Of a DNA stretch of 64,000 nucleotides, positions 55,450-64,000 are shown one piece after another. The stretch is from Ruegeria sp. 6PALISEP08 (lineage in GTDB: Bacteria > Pseudomonadota > Alphaproteobacteria > Rhodobacterales > Rhodobacteraceae): positions 124,001 through 188,000 of the forward strand of contig NZ_LGXZ01000007.1 of assembly GCF_001238295.1 (NCBI RefSeq), read 5' to 3'. Under the pieces are notes generated by a model. That model was not told the DNA's origin, did not search any database, and was given only the letters and a program-made list of their open reading frames with translations. Both the position numbers and the translations under genes were made by a program. Position 1 is the stretch's first letter. Every line of letters begins with the position of its first letter.

Positions 55450-55459
55450 GGAGGAAAAC

Positions 55460-56623
55460 ATGAACAAGCCTGTGAACATTGACCAGCTTGAGGTTGGCTT
55501 TGACATCCCCGCAGCCATCGGAATGGACGCGTCCGAGATACAGACCCCGGCGCTGGTGCTGGATCTGGACGCTTTGGAACGCAACATCAAGAAAATGGGC
55601 GATTACGCCGAAGCCCATGGAATGCGCCACCGGGTGCATGGCAAGATGCACAAATCCGTCGACGTGGCGCGGCTTCAGGTCGAGCTGGGCGGTGCCTGCG
55701 GTGTCTGTTGTCAGAAAGTGTCCGAGGCCGAGGTCTTTGCCCGCGGTGGCATCAAGGACGTGCTTGTGTCCAATCAGGTGCGAGACCCGGCCAAGATCGA
55801 CCGGCTGGCGCGGCTGCCCAAGCTGGGTGCGCGCACGATCTGCTGTGTCGACGATATCGATAACGTGGCCGACCTGTCAGAGGCGACTGAGCGCCATGGC
55901 ACCCAAATTGAATGTCTGGTCGAGATCGACTGCGGCGCGGGCCGCTGCGGCGTGACCACCACGGCGGATGTAATCGCCATTGCCAAGGCCATCGACGCGG
56001 CCCCAGGGCTGAAGTTTGCCGGCATTCAGGCCTATCAGGGTGCGATGCAGCACATGGACCTTTACGAGGATCGCAAGGCCAAGATCGACATCGCCGTGGC
56101 ACAGGTGAAAGACGCTGTGGACGGGTTGAAGGCCAAAGGGCTGGACTGCGACATCGTCGGTGGCGGCGGCACCGGGTCCTATTACTTCGAGAGCACCTCG
56201 GGCGTTTACAATGAATTGCAATGCGGCTCTTACGCGTTCATGGATGCCGACTATGGCCGCATCCTCGACAAAGACGGCAACCGCATTGACCGGGGAGAAT
56301 GGGAAAACGCTTTCTTCATCCTCACCAGCGTGATGAGCCACGCCAAGGCCGACAAGGCCATCGTGGATGCAGGGCTAAAGGCTCAATCCGTGGACAGCGG
56401 GTTACCGGTGATCTTCGGACGCACCGATGTGGAATATGTCAAATGTTCCGACGAGCATGGCGTTGTTGCAGACCCCGGGGGCGTTCTGAAGGTCAATGAC
56501 AAGCTGCATCTGGTGCCCGGCCACTGCGACCCGACCGCCAACGTGCATGACTGGTATGTGGGCGTGCGGGGCGGCAAGGTCGAAACCCTATGGCCCGTTT
56601 CTGCGCGCGGCAAGGCGTTCTAA
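55460..56623 (+). CDS. bhcC: beta-Hydroxyaspartate aldolase
   Basis: A 387-residue member of the D-threonine aldolase family (alanine-racemase-like barrel plus C-terminal metal domain). It condenses glycine with glyoxylate to beta-hydroxyaspartate. RHRVHGKMHKSVDVARL contains the PLP lysine, VGGGGTGSYYF the phosphate-binding loop, and LVPGHCDPTANVHDW the metal-binding His and Cys. ATG 55460 has GAGGAGG immediately upstream. Third gene of the cycle operon. Confidence 0.95.
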   Translation: MNKPVNIDQLEVGFDIPAAIGMDASEIQTPALVLDLDALERNIKKMGDYAEAHGMRHRVHGKMHKSVDVARLQVELGGACGVCCQKVSEAEVFARGGIKDVLVSNQVRDPAKIDRLARLPKLGARTICCVDDIDNVADLSEATERHGTQIECLVEIDCGAGRCGVTTTADVIAIAKAIDAAPGLKFAGIQAYQGAMQHMDLYEDRKAKIDIAVAQVKDAVDGLKAKGLDCDIVGGGGTGSYYFESTSGVYNELQCGSYAFMDADYGRILDKDGNRIDRGEWENAFFILTSVMSHAKADKAIVDAGLKAQSVDSGLPVIFGRTDVEYVKCSDEHGVVADPGGVLKVNDKLHLVPGHCDPTANVHDWYVGVRGGKVETLWPVSARGKAF

Positions 56624-56638
56624 GGCGAGAGAAGGATC

Positions 56639-57628
56639 ATGAAAGATATGCCCGATAAACCCCTGCTCATCGTTGGAGAAGACCTCTGCCAGCAACTGGT
56701 CGGCCGCGCCGAAGCGTTTGACGCGGTACAGAACGTCTTCGCCGCCATGGCGCGTGGTGACGCCTATAACTTCCCCGTCATTCGTGAGGCCATCGGCTAT
56801 GCCGACGCGCTTTACGGCTTCAAATCCGGCTTCGACCGCGCCGGTCAGGTGCTGGGCGTCAAATCCGGAGGCTATTGGCCCGGCAACATGGACAAGGGGC
56901 TAACCAACCACCAATCCACCGTCTTCCTGTTCGACCCCGATACCGGGCGGTTGTCGGCACTGGTTGGCGGCAACTACCTGACCGCCGTACGCACCGCTGC
57001 GTCCTCGGCAGTGTCCATCGCGCACCTCGCCCGCAAGGATGCCAAGGTGCTGGGCATGGTTGGCGCGGGCCATCAATCCACCTTCCAACTGCGCGCCGCA
57101 GCTGAACAGCGTGATTTTGAAAAGGTGGTCGCGTGGAACCCCCACCCCGAGATGCTGCCGCGTCTGGGCGAAGTCGCCGCTGAAATCGGTCTGGAGTTTG
57201 AGGCGGTCACGCAAGAAGAGCTGGGCGCGCAGGCAGATGTCATCATCACCATCACATCGGCCTTTGAGCCTTTGCTGATGAAAGACTGGATCAAGCCCGG
57301 CACGCATCTGGCCTGTATGGGCACCGATACCAAAGGCAAACAAGAGGTCGACGCGGCGCTTGTATCCCATGCCACTGTCTTTACCGATGAGGTCGCCCAG
57401 TCCATCTCGATCGGTGAGGCGCAGCACGCCATCGCTGATGGAACGCTCACAAAAGTCCGGATTACCTCCATCGGGTCGGTCATCAACAACGACCACCCCG
57501 GACGAACCTCTGATGACGAGATCACCCTTTTCGATGGCACAGGCGTCGGGCTTCAGGATCTCGCAGTCGCGTCCGTTGCTGCGCGGCTGGCAGATCAAAG
57601 CGGAAAAGCCGAACGCGCCACGTTGTGA
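56639..57628 (+). CDS. bhcD: Iminosuccinate reductase
   Basis: A 329-residue ornithine-cyclodeaminase-family dehydrogenase that reduces iminosuccinate to aspartate, closing the cycle. VLGMVGAGHQSTFQLRAAAEQR is the dinucleotide loop, KSGGYWPGN lies in the substrate pocket, and MGTDTKGKQEV and FDGTGVGLQDLAVA are the C-terminal signatures. AGAAGGA precedes ATG 56639. Last gene of bhcABCD; a terminator follows at 57726. Confidence 0.95.
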   Translation: MKDMPDKPLLIVGEDLCQQLVGRAEAFDAVQNVFAAMARGDAYNFPVIREAIGYADALYGFKSGFDRAGQVLGVKSGGYWPGNMDKGLTNHQSTVFLFDPDTGRLSALVGGNYLTAVRTAASSAVSIAHLARKDAKVLGMVGAGHQSTFQLRAAAEQRDFEKVVAWNPHPEMLPRLGEVAAEIGLEFEAVTQEELGAQADVIITITSAFEPLLMKDWIKPGTHLACMGTDTKGKQEVDAALVSHATVFTDEVAQSISIGEAQHAIADGTLTKVRITSIGSVINNDHPGRTSDDEITLFDGTGVGLQDLAVASVAARLADQSGKAERATL

Positions 57629-57649
57629 ACACTAGGATCGGAGGACGCC

Positions 57650-57718
57650 ACGCCTACACTCGATCAAACGATCCTGTCCTCGCTGATCACTCTGTGGGTG
57701 CTCTCGGTAACCTACTGA
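57650..57718 (+). other. Short hydrophobic reading frame with strong ribosome site but ACG as first codon
   Basis: GGAGGA (57640-57645) is followed four bases later by ACG and 21 further codons (PTLDQTILSSLITLWVLSVTY) ending at TGA 57716-57718, just before the terminator. It looks like a 22-residue membrane peptide gene whose ATG changed to ACG, or one started on ACG. No homology is claimed. Confidence 0.3.
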
Positions 57719-57725
57719 CTAAAAG

Positions 57726-57760
57726 CGGCGGCACCTGATCCGGGTGCCGCCGTTTCTTTT
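57726..57760 (+). terminator. Rho-independent terminator of the bhc operon
   Basis: CGGCGGCACC (57726-57735) pairs with GGTGCCGCCG (57743-57752) over seven bases, followed by TTTCTTTT. It separates bhcABCD from the convergent hydroxyproline cluster. Confidence 0.88.
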
Positions 57761-57813
57761 ACCAATCAGAACCCGCTCGGGTTGCACGCGGTCTTTTAAG
57801 CGTTCAGGACAGA

Positions 57814-59328
57814 TCAGCCGATCTGTTCCGGCAACAACGCATCGGGCAGGTTCTGATAACACACCGGGCGTAGGAACCGCCGGATCGACAGCGTCCCGAC
57901 CGAGGTTGCACCGAAATTGGTCGATGCCGGATAAGGGCCGCCATGCACCATGCTGTCGCAGACCTCGACCCCGGTTGGGAACCCGTTGGCCAGGACACGC
58001 CCCGCTTTGCGTTCCAGGATCGGCATCAACGAACGAGCCGTATCCAGATCGGCGTCATCCATATGCAGGGTGCAGGTCAGCTGACCTTGCAAACTGCGCG
58101 CCACGGCTTGCATCTCTTCAGAGGTCTCGGCGGTCACGATAACACCCAACGGGCCAAAGACTTCCTCGGCAAGCGCTTCATTCGACAGCCAGGTCTTGGC
58201 ATCTGTCCGATACAGGTAAGGTGAGGCGCTGCGCTGGTCACACACCGAAGTCAGAACCTCCTGAACGCCAGCACTTGCCGCGATGCGGGTCTGCCCGGCG
58301 CGGTAAGCATCAGCGATACCGTCCGTCAGCATGGTTTGCGCCGGAACCTCTGCTAAGGCGGCCTGTGCAACGTCGGCGAAACGATCTGCGGCCTCGCCAG
58401 CCAACATCACGGCCACGCCGGGGTTGGTGCAGAACTGCCCTGCTCCCATGGTCAGCGATCCGGCCCAGCCTTTGGCCATGTCTTCGCCTCGGTTCGCTAG
58501 CGCAGCATCCAGAATGAACATCGGATTGACCGAACCAAGTTCGCCAAAGAACGGAATTGGCTCGGGACGCGCGGCGCAGAGGTCAAACAGAGCACGACCG
58601 CCAGCCAGAGACCCAGTGAAACCGACGGCCTTGATCAAAGGATGCTGCACCAGCGCCGATCCCACGGCGCGGTCGCCGCCCTGGATCAGGCTGAACACAC
58701 CAGGATGCAGGTTGCAGCGTGCGATAGCAGCAAGGACAGCTTCGGCTACAATCTCGCCCGTACCCGGATGGGCACTGTGCCCCTTGACGACGACAGGACA
58801 ACCGGCGGCCAATGCCGCAGCGGTATCGCCTCCGGCCGTGGAAAAGGCCAGCGGGAAGTTCGAAGCGCCAAACACCGCAACCGGGCCGATCGGGCGTTGG
58901 ATCATTTTCAGGTCAGGTCGCGGCAAGGGGGCGCGATCCGGCAATGCCGCGTCGTGGCGGCGGTCCAGGTAATCACCGTTCAGGATATGTGCAGCAAACA
59001 GGCGCAGCTGGCCGGTCGTCCGGCCCCGCTCGCCTTGCAGGCGGGCCTCGGGCAGACCGGTTTCCTGCGTTCCGACTTCGGTGATTGCATCGGCGCGCGC
59101 CTCGATCTCATCCGCAATGGCATTCAGAAAGGCCGCACGGTCTTCGCGGGTGGAATACCCAAAACTCCAGAACGCCTCTTCCGCAGCCTGCGCGGCAGCA
59201 TCGATATCTGCAATACGCCCTTTCGAAAACGGGTGCGACGGCCCATGCGCGGGCTGCGACGCGAAGAAATCATCCCCAGCCAACCAGTTGCCGGCGATCA
59301 GATGTTTACCATGCGGGGTGAATGTCAT
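57814..59328 (-). CDS. 2,5-Dioxopentanoate (alpha-ketoglutarate semialdehyde) dehydrogenase
   Basis: A 504-residue aldehyde dehydrogenase of the KGSADH branch: GPVAVFGASNFPLAFSTAGGDTAAALAAGCPVVVKGH, the catalytic Glu in PFFGELGSVNP and the catalytic Cys in GAGQFCTNPG. It makes 2-oxoglutarate from its semialdehyde, the last step of hydroxyproline (and pentose or glucarate) breakdown. With epimerase, FAD dehydrogenase and DapA-family genes on the same strand nearby, the hydroxyproline role is best supported. It is the most downstream gene of this minus-strand group; a 72-base gap separates it from the GntR gene. Confidence 0.92.
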   Translation of the reverse strand: MTFTPHGKHLIAGNWLAGDDFFASQPAHGPSHPFSKGRIADIDAAAQAAEEAFWSFGYSTREDRAAFLNAIADEIEARADAITEVGTQETGLPEARLQGERGRTTGQLRLFAAHILNGDYLDRRHDAALPDRAPLPRPDLKMIQRPIGPVAVFGASNFPLAFSTAGGDTAAALAAGCPVVVKGHSAHPGTGEIVAEAVLAAIARCNLHPGVFSLIQGGDRAVGSALVQHPLIKAVGFTGSLAGGRALFDLCAARPEPIPFFGELGSVNPMFILDAALANRGEDMAKGWAGSLTMGAGQFCTNPGVAVMLAGEAADRFADVAQAALAEVPAQTMLTDGIADAYRAGQTRIAASAGVQEVLTSVCDQRSASPYLYRTDAKTWLSNEALAEEVFGPLGVIVTAETSEEMQAVARSLQGQLTCTLHMDDADLDTARSLMPILERKAGRVLANGFPTGVEVCDSMVHGGPYPASTNFGATSVGTLSIRRFLRPVCYQNLPDALLPEQIG

Positions 59329-59400
59329 TGTGACCTCGTTTGTCAGAATCTTCTGATTGTGGATATTGTATCCAAAATGACCCGACTTACAAGCCCCACC

Positions 59401-60081
59401 TCATGACTCCTCGGCCGCGCGTTTAGAAGCGATCATATCCAGAAGTTGGTCTTTGGTGCGTTGAATATGGCTTTCCAACAGCGCGCAAGCTTCATCCACC
59501 TTGCCCGCTTGCGCCAGCCGCAGCAGATCGCGATGTTCCTTTTTGGCAGGTTCGCGCTGCTTCATCACACTCAGGTGCATCCGCACATACCGGTCAGATT
59601 GAAGGCTGACGCGATCCAGCAACTCATTGGTCAGTTTCCGCTGCGAGGCAGCATAAAGCGCCGAGTGATACTGATAGTTCAATATCCCCCACGTCCCCAC
59701 GTCGTTTTCGTCGTATGACGCCTCCATCTGGGCCAGGATTTCCTCGCATCGCGCAAAGTCAGTCGATGTCATAATTGGAATGGCCCGTCGAAACAGGTCT
59801 ACTTCGATCAGGATACGCAGATCAAAAATCTCACCAATCTCGCTGAGCGAATGTTTCGTAACCGACCCACCGCGATTGTTGGCCCATTGTACCAGACCTT
59901 CGGCATTCAGACGTTTAAGCGCCTCTCGGATCGGCATTCGCGAAACAGCGTATTCTTCGGCCAATGCCTCTTGCCGTATGGTTTCGCCCTCGGCAAGCTC
60001 ACCGCTCAGGATGCGTTCGCGCAGATCATCAGCAATGACATCCGGTAAGCTTTGCTTGGTGATCGCACGTTTTCCTGCCAT
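59401..60081 (-). CDS. GntR-family (FCD) transcriptional regulator
   Basis: About 226 residues with the winged helix LPDVIADDLRERILSGELAEGETIRQEALAEEYAVSRMPIREALKRL near the N-terminus and an FCD helical domain (EVDLFRRAIPIM, YHSALYAASQR). ATG 60079-60081 has AGGA ten bases upstream and matches the usual family start; the longer frame has no support. It sits between the dioxopentanoate dehydrogenase and the racemase-family gene and probably regulates this cluster. Confidence 0.9.
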   Translation of the reverse strand: MAGKRAITKQSLPDVIADDLRERILSGELAEGETIRQEALAEEYAVSRMPIREALKRLNAEGLVQWANNRGGSVTKHSLSEIGEIFDLRILIEVDLFRRAIPIMTSTDFARCEEILAQMEASYDENDVGTWGILNYQYHSALYAASQRKLTNELLDRVSLQSDRYVRMHLSVMKQREPAKKEHRDLLRLAQAGKVDEACALLESHIQRTKDQLLDMIASKRAAEES

Positions 60082-60195
60082 GTCCGAATATTCCTGCTGG
60101 GTTTTGGTCAGACCTATCGATTTTTCACAGTTTTTCCAAGCCGAACCGAAGATTAGGCATCTGCAGGACCTCAGCCAGGACACGCACCAGCGTGT

Positions 60196-61221
60196 TTAAA
60201 CACCCCAAGTGTCCGACAGGCGATAGCCACCCGGCCATGGATCATCCGGGTCCAGCATGTGCTGATGAATGCCGGTGATCCATCCGCGGCCACTGATTTC
60301 GGGAATGATCGCCGCGCGATCCCCAACTTGCGCGGTGTCGATGATCCGCCCGGTGAAACGGGACCCGATGATCGACACCGCTTCGAAACTCTGGCCAGGT
60401 TTCATCAGCCCTTTCGCCGCCATCAGCGCCATCCGTGCAGACACCGCCGTTCCCGTGGGCGAGCGGTCAACCTTGCCTGGCTGAATCGCCACCGCAGACT
60501 TTCCGGTGAATCCGGTTTCGGTTTCACTGAGCGGGCCGCAGAAGGCACAGAACGAGATATGGTCCCAATCCGGGTTCTCGGGATGCGAAAACCCAAGCTG
60601 TTCATTCGCGGCATTGGTGATCTTTATGCCCAGCCGGGCAATATCGCGAGCTTCGTGTTCAGCGATTTCGAAGCCCAGCGCCTGCGCGTCAACCACCACG
60701 AAACTGTCGCCGCCATAGGCCGTATCCACGGTGATCGCGCCTACCCCCGGCACCTCGAGCGGAACTGACAGCTTGTCGGCGAAACTGGGCAGGTTCTGCA
60801 CAAAAATGCGCTGCGCCTTGCCATTGCTGCATTCCGCCCGCACCCGGACCAATCCACCCGGGGCCTCAAGAACCATTTGCGTTTCGGGTTCCTGCATCGG
60901 AATGATCCCGCCATCCAGCAGCACGGTCGAGACACAGATCGAATTCGATCCGGACATGGGCGGCGTGTCTTCGGGTTCCATGATGATCCACGCTGCGTCC
61001 GCTTCGGGGTGTTTTGGCGGCACCAGCAGATTGACATGACGGAACACTCCACCGCGCGGTTCGTTGAGGACAAAATTGCGCAGCGTCTGGTCCTGCGCAA
61101 TGAAACTGCGCTGCGCCCAGATCGTGTCACCGGGTGGTGGCGTGACACCCCCGACGATGACATCCCCAACTTCACCTTCGGCATGGGCCGAGATCACATG
61201 TATCGTTTTGCTGCTACGCAT
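60196..61221 (-). CDS. Proline racemase-family protein, probable trans-3-hydroxy-L-proline dehydratase type
   Basis: A 341-residue protein of the proline racemase superfamily. The two catalytic Cys positions are altered: Ser90 in MSGSNSICV where the epimerase has MCGHGTIG, and Thr256 in [13 protein letters not shown] where it has DRSPCGTGSS. A Thr at the second position is known from trans-3-hydroxyproline dehydratases, which need only one base; Ser at the first is a further variation. So epimerase activity is unlikely and a dehydratase is inferred. It is 76 bases downstream of the FAD dehydrogenase on the same strand. Confidence 0.85.
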   Translation of the reverse strand: MRSSKTIHVISAHAEGEVGDVIVGGVTPPPGDTIWAQRSFIAQDQTLRNFVLNEPRGGVFRHVNLLVPPKHPEADAAWIIMEPEDTPPMSGSNSICVSTVLLDGGIIPMQEPETQMVLEAPGGLVRVRAECSNGKAQRIFVQNLPSFADKLSVPLEVPGVGAITVDTAYGGDSFVVVDAQALGFEIAEHEARDIARLGIKITNAANEQLGFSHPENPDWDHISFCAFCGPLSETETGFTGKSAVAIQPGKVDRSPTGTAVSARMALMAAKGLMKPGQSFEAVSIIGSRFTGRIIDTAQVGDRAAIIPEISGRGWITGIHQHMLDPDDPWPGGYRLSDTWGV

Positions 61222-61297
61222 TTGGTTCCTCAGTCATGGTATGTGACAGGCGCCCAGCGCCCCGGAAGTCGATATGATTTTTATCGCCCATTACGGA

Positions 61298-62548
61298 TCA
61301 AAACCGTGTGGATGCATAAGGCGTCACGTCAAGACCTGGCTTCGCATCCATGGCCAGATCAGCGATCAGCTCTGCCGTGCCTGCGGATTGAGTGAGCCCC
61401 AGATGGCCGTGGCCGAAGGCGTAAAGAACCTGCGGCGCGCGGGCCGCACGATCGATGACCGGCAGGCTATCAGGCAGCGACGGACGAAAACCCATCCATT
61501 GGGTGCCGCCTTCAAGATTCAGCTTGGGCAGAAACCGTCCGGCTTTGGCCAGCAATGTGTCGGCCCGTTTGTAATTCGGGGCCAGTTTCAGCCCTCCAAG
61601 TTCCACTGCACCGCCGACACGCACACCGCCATTGATCCGTGTCACAACAAATCCATGCCCACCAAAAGTCAGGTGCGTCCGCAGGTCAAAGGCCCCCTCT
61701 GGCAGGGTGGTGTTGTAACCCCTCTCTGTCTCAAGAGGGATGTGATCCCCCAGAGACTTCGCCAATTGATGCGACCATGCCCCGGCCGCCACGATCGCCT
61801 GACCGGCTGAAATTTCACCGCTGGCCGTCGTCATGCGCACACCCGCTTCGGTTGGCGTCAATGACGTGACGCCTGCAACTTCAACACGACCTCCACGCGC
61901 GGTGAACTGAGCCGCCAGATGGCTGGTCCAACGGGCCGGATCGACCGTGTTCATCCAGGTGGGCGTAAATCCTGCATGGGTAAACCGACGATCCAAACCG
62001 GGCTGAATATCGGCAATCTCATCCGGACTGTCCAGCAGATCAAAGGGGATGCCATGATCCCGGCGCTGGTCCCACGTGGGCAGGCTGGCACGGAACTCGG
62101 CTTCGCTTTCGAACAACTGCAATTGACCATCGCGCTGTATAAGCGCCTCGCCATCCACTTCTTTGATCTGACGCTCCAACGCCGCGCGGCAATAATCCAT
62201 CAAATCGGCCTGCGCCGACAGCGAAGCGGCATAGCGATCCCGCCAACTGGCCCGCCAGAACCGCAGCATCCAAGGCGCAATATTCAACGCATAAGCGGGT
62301 GGCACCGACAGCGGGCCCAGCGGATCGAGCAGCCATTTCGGCGCTTTGCGCATGATCCCAGGCGTGGCGAGCGGCACGATGTCGGTAAAGGCAAACGCCC
62401 CGGCATTGCCTTTTGACGCCCCTGCCCCGGTACCTTCGCGATCCAGCACCAGAACCTGCTTGCCGCGATTTTGCAGTTCCAACGCAGCGCTGATCCCGAC
62501 GATACCCGCGCCGATCACAACAATATCCGCTTTAGTGTCTTGCTGCAT
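61298..62548 (-). CDS. FAD-dependent oxidoreductase, probable D-hydroxyproline dehydrogenase
   Basis: A 416-residue DAO-family flavoprotein. The Rossmann motif ADIVVIGAGIVGISAALEL is at residues 8-26; GASKGNAGAFAF follows, and RPSLPDSLPVID and FGHGHLGLTQSAGTAELI complete the FAD site. DadA-like enzymes next to hydroxyproline epimerase oxidise cis-4-hydroxy-D-proline to the pyrroline carboxylate. Start ATG 62548. The gene lies between the two racemase-family genes. The relic at 3654-4142 is a related C-terminus. Confidence 0.9.
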   Translation of the reverse strand: MQQDTKADIVVIGAGIVGISAALELQNRGKQVLVLDREGTGAGASKGNAGAFAFTDIVPLATPGIMRKAPKWLLDPLGPLSVPPAYALNIAPWMLRFWRASWRDRYAASLSAQADLMDYCRAALERQIKEVDGEALIQRDGQLQLFESEAEFRASLPTWDQRRDHGIPFDLLDSPDEIADIQPGLDRRFTHAGFTPTWMNTVDPARWTSHLAAQFTARGGRVEVAGVTSLTPTEAGVRMTTASGEISAGQAIVAAGAWSHQLAKSLGDHIPLETERGYNTTLPEGAFDLRTHLTFGGHGFVVTRINGGVRVGGAVELGGLKLAPNYKRADTLLAKAGRFLPKLNLEGGTQWMGFRPSLPDSLPVIDRAARAPQVLYAFGHGHLGLTQSAGTAELIADLAMDAKPGLDVTPYASTRF

Positions 62549-62616
62549 GGCCAGATGTTCTCAGTTATTTCGTCATGTCCGGGGGCCGCATTACACCGGT
62601 CCCCGGATTTGGCGTG

Positions 62617-63549
62617 TCACAGGTAGATCCCTCCGCGGAACGGATCGTTCTGCGCAAAAATCAATTTGCCCTCGGCCATAATATGCGCCTGACCGGTCAG
62701 GGTCGGGATAACCCCACCAGATGGGCCGGGTTGATAGCTCAGCCGATAGGGGCTGCCGATCACACTTTCCTGTATGATCTCCTCCCCCGGCGCCAGCACC
62801 CCATCCGCCGCCAGACAGGCCAGACGAGCCGAGCTGCCCGTGCCACACGGGGATCGGTCGTATTCATTGTCCGGGCACAGCACGAAGTTGCGGCTGTGAA
62901 TGCCCTGCGACGGGGATTCGCCCTGCAAGATCACGTGATCCACGTCTTCTCCGTTCTCACCGGTCAAACCCTGCGCGATACAGGCTTCGCGGATAGCAAT
63001 GGTCAGATCTGTCAGGGCGCGGATGTTGCCGGTCTCCACCGCAATCGGGCTGGGGTCGACAATAAAGAACCAATTCCCGCCATAAGCAAGATCACCCGTC
63101 ACCTGCCCATAGCCTGCAACTTCAATCGACACCGACGCCCGCACTCGGCGGCTTTCGATATTGGTGACGCGTACAGTATTGGCGTCCAGCAGATCGATCG
63201 AGATCAAGCCAGCAGGCGTTTCGATCCGGTGTGCACCGGGTGCGATCCGGCCCAGATGCGCCAGCGTCACCCCCAGCCCGATGGTGCCATGTCCGCACAT
63301 GCCCAGAACGGCATCGGCATCGAAATAGATCACCCCGGTTTCGCAGTCCGGGTCTTCAGAAGGCACCAGAAGCGCACCAACCATGCCGGGCTGTCCACGC
63401 GGCTCCAGCAGAACCGATTTATAGAACGCTTCATGCTCGGTGGCCAAACGGCGGGCACGTTCTGCCAGCGGCCCCGATCCCAGATCAGGGCCACCATCCA
63501 GGATCACACGCGTGGGCATCCCACCAGTATGGCTGTCGATCACATGCAT
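62617..63549 (-). CDS. 4-Hydroxyproline 2-epimerase (proline racemase family)
   Basis: A 310-residue epimerase with both catalytic cysteines: Cys85 in LGMCGHGTIG and Cys235 in DRSPCGTGSSARL. The HVIDSHTGGMPTRV opening and GDLAYGGNWFFIVD are normal for hydroxyproline 2-epimerases, which turn trans-4-hydroxy-L-proline into cis-4-hydroxy-D-proline. The start overlaps the end of the DapA-family gene by ten bases, showing coupling, and the FAD dehydrogenase follows 68 bases on. Confidence 0.93.
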   Translation of the reverse strand: MHVIDSHTGGMPTRVILDGGPDLGSGPLAERARRLATEHEAFYKSVLLEPRGQPGMVGALLVPSEDPDCETGVIYFDADAVLGMCGHGTIGLGVTLAHLGRIAPGAHRIETPAGLISIDLLDANTVRVTNIESRRVRASVSIEVAGYGQVTGDLAYGGNWFFIVDPSPIAVETGNIRALTDLTIAIREACIAQGLTGENGEDVDHVILQGESPSQGIHSRNFVLCPDNEYDRSPCGTGSSARLACLAADGVLAPGEEIIQESVIGSPYRLSYQPGPSGGVIPTLTGQAHIMAEGKLIFAQNDPFRGGIYL

Positions 63550-64000
63550 TCAGCAATCACCCCGCCCTGGCTGGACCAGTCGGCGAACCAGGTACGGAAC
63601 AGGCTGTATTGCTGTTCGCAGTAATTGCGTTGCGCATCCGACAATTCGTCGGTTTCAACAAAATGCAGGAGGTATTCCTCTTCCCCGTTCAGCACCAGCA
63701 GATGCTTGTAATACAGCACCAAATCGGTGCCCTCGTCAAAGCTGGCCAACACACCAAAGGCTTCTTCCAGCTCTCGCGCGCGCAGACGGGCTTCGGCATG
63801 ACCGGCCGCTGCTTTTTGGCACAAAGCAGCCAATAGCAACGCCTCTTTCGGCAGCGCCGTTCCAATCCCGGTGATCGACCCCGTAGCACCACAATTGACA
63901 AAGCCGTGATAGACTTCGGTGTCCACACCCACCATCAGCGTGACCTGATCGTCTTGCGAGGTGATATGCTCGGCAGCATAGCGCAGGTCATCCTTGCCGC
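63540..64000 (-). CDS. DapA-family lyase, C-terminal part (probable pyrroline-4-hydroxy-2-carboxylate deaminase)
   Basis: The frame is open to the window edge, so the N-terminal half, including the Schiff-base Lys, is outside. About 153 residues are visible: VTLMVGVDTEVYHGFVNCGATGSITGIGTALP is the typical last barrel strand of this family, followed by the helical tail. Members next to hydroxyproline epimerase and D-hydroxyproline dehydrogenase act as the deaminase that yields 2,5-dioxopentanoate. Function is inferred from context. Confidence 0.85.
   Translation of the reverse strand, partial: GKDDLRYAAEHITSQDDQVTLMVGVDTEVYHGFVNCGATGSITGIGTALPKEALLLAALCQKAAAGHAEARLRARELEEAFGVLASFDEGTDLVLYYKHLLVLNGEEEYLLHFVETDELSDAQRNYCEQQYSLFRTWFADWSSQGGVIAECM

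Noticed and set aside
62575..63624. 349-codon plus-strand frame opposite the hydroxyproline epimerase
   Set aside because: Antisense shadow; the minus strand carries intact catalytic Cys motifs and operon overlaps.

Overview
The window reads as a Rhodobacterales chromosome, most likely a marine Roseobacter-group alphaproteobacterium. This is inferred from gene content: a complete beta-hydroxyaspartate cycle cluster, TRAP transport, malonate use, hydroxyproline use and many small LysR/GntR-controlled catabolic operons. No rRNA, tRNA or CRISPR array was seen. The region is dense accessory catabolism; nearly every cluster boundary carries a gene relic.

1-9.6 kb: the 3' part of malonyl-CoA decarboxylase and complete matB, a frameshifted universal stress gene, a decayed FAD-oxidoreductase tail and an IS6 scrap. 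A LysR gene then faces a small metabolic cluster: a 3-hydroxyisobutyrate-dehydrogenase-like enzyme, a PanB-family enzyme, a membrane di-iron hydroxylase and a class II aldolase whose upstream reading frame is broken by a stop. A 21-residue ferredoxin stub ends this part. 9.6-18 kb: a minus-strand signalling operon with a 2327-residue sensor kinase (ten GAF domains by my count, HisKA, HATPase, two receivers), a separate HPt protein and a receiver-nucleotidyl cyclase. 18-21 kb: a cation-efflux relic, two c-type cytochromes and a divergent LysR gene.

21-28.3 kb: LysR, M19 dipeptidase and a five-gene dipeptide/oligopeptide ABC transporter. 28.4-30 kb: three IS6-family transposase genes nested or fused; the only complete one has Asn in place of the first catalytic Asp. 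30-39 kb: LysR plus nitrilase-fold hydrolase on one strand, facing class III aminotransferase, BKACE (DUF849), HDAC-like amine deacetylase, hotdog thioesterase and a TRAP transporter. This set matches the steps of the old biochemical pathway for N6-acetyl-beta-lysine and is my best candidate for an undescribed system. 39-44.6 kb: a 31-residue membrane ORF, an SDR relic, a GntR-controlled FAD oxidoreductase / aldehyde dehydrogenase / DapA-family operon and a truncated proV.

44.9-49.4 kb: AraC regulator facing an exported amidohydrolase, a DUF3299 protein and an OprB-like porin. 49.7-50.8 kb: an unusual fusion of a class III cyclase with a GFA zinc domain. 51-57.8 kb: an ornithine-cyclodeaminase-family gene, then bhcR and bhcABCD, which convert glyoxylate plus glycine to oxaloacetate with no carbon loss, with a perfect palindrome in the bhcR-bhcA gap. 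57.8-64 kb: a minus-strand hydroxyproline catabolism cluster (2,5-dioxopentanoate dehydrogenase, GntR, a dehydratase-type and an epimerase-type proline racemase-family protein, an FAD dehydrogenase and a DapA-family deaminase cut by the window edge). Together the genes feed malonate, small peptides, amines, hydroxyproline and glyoxylate into central metabolism.
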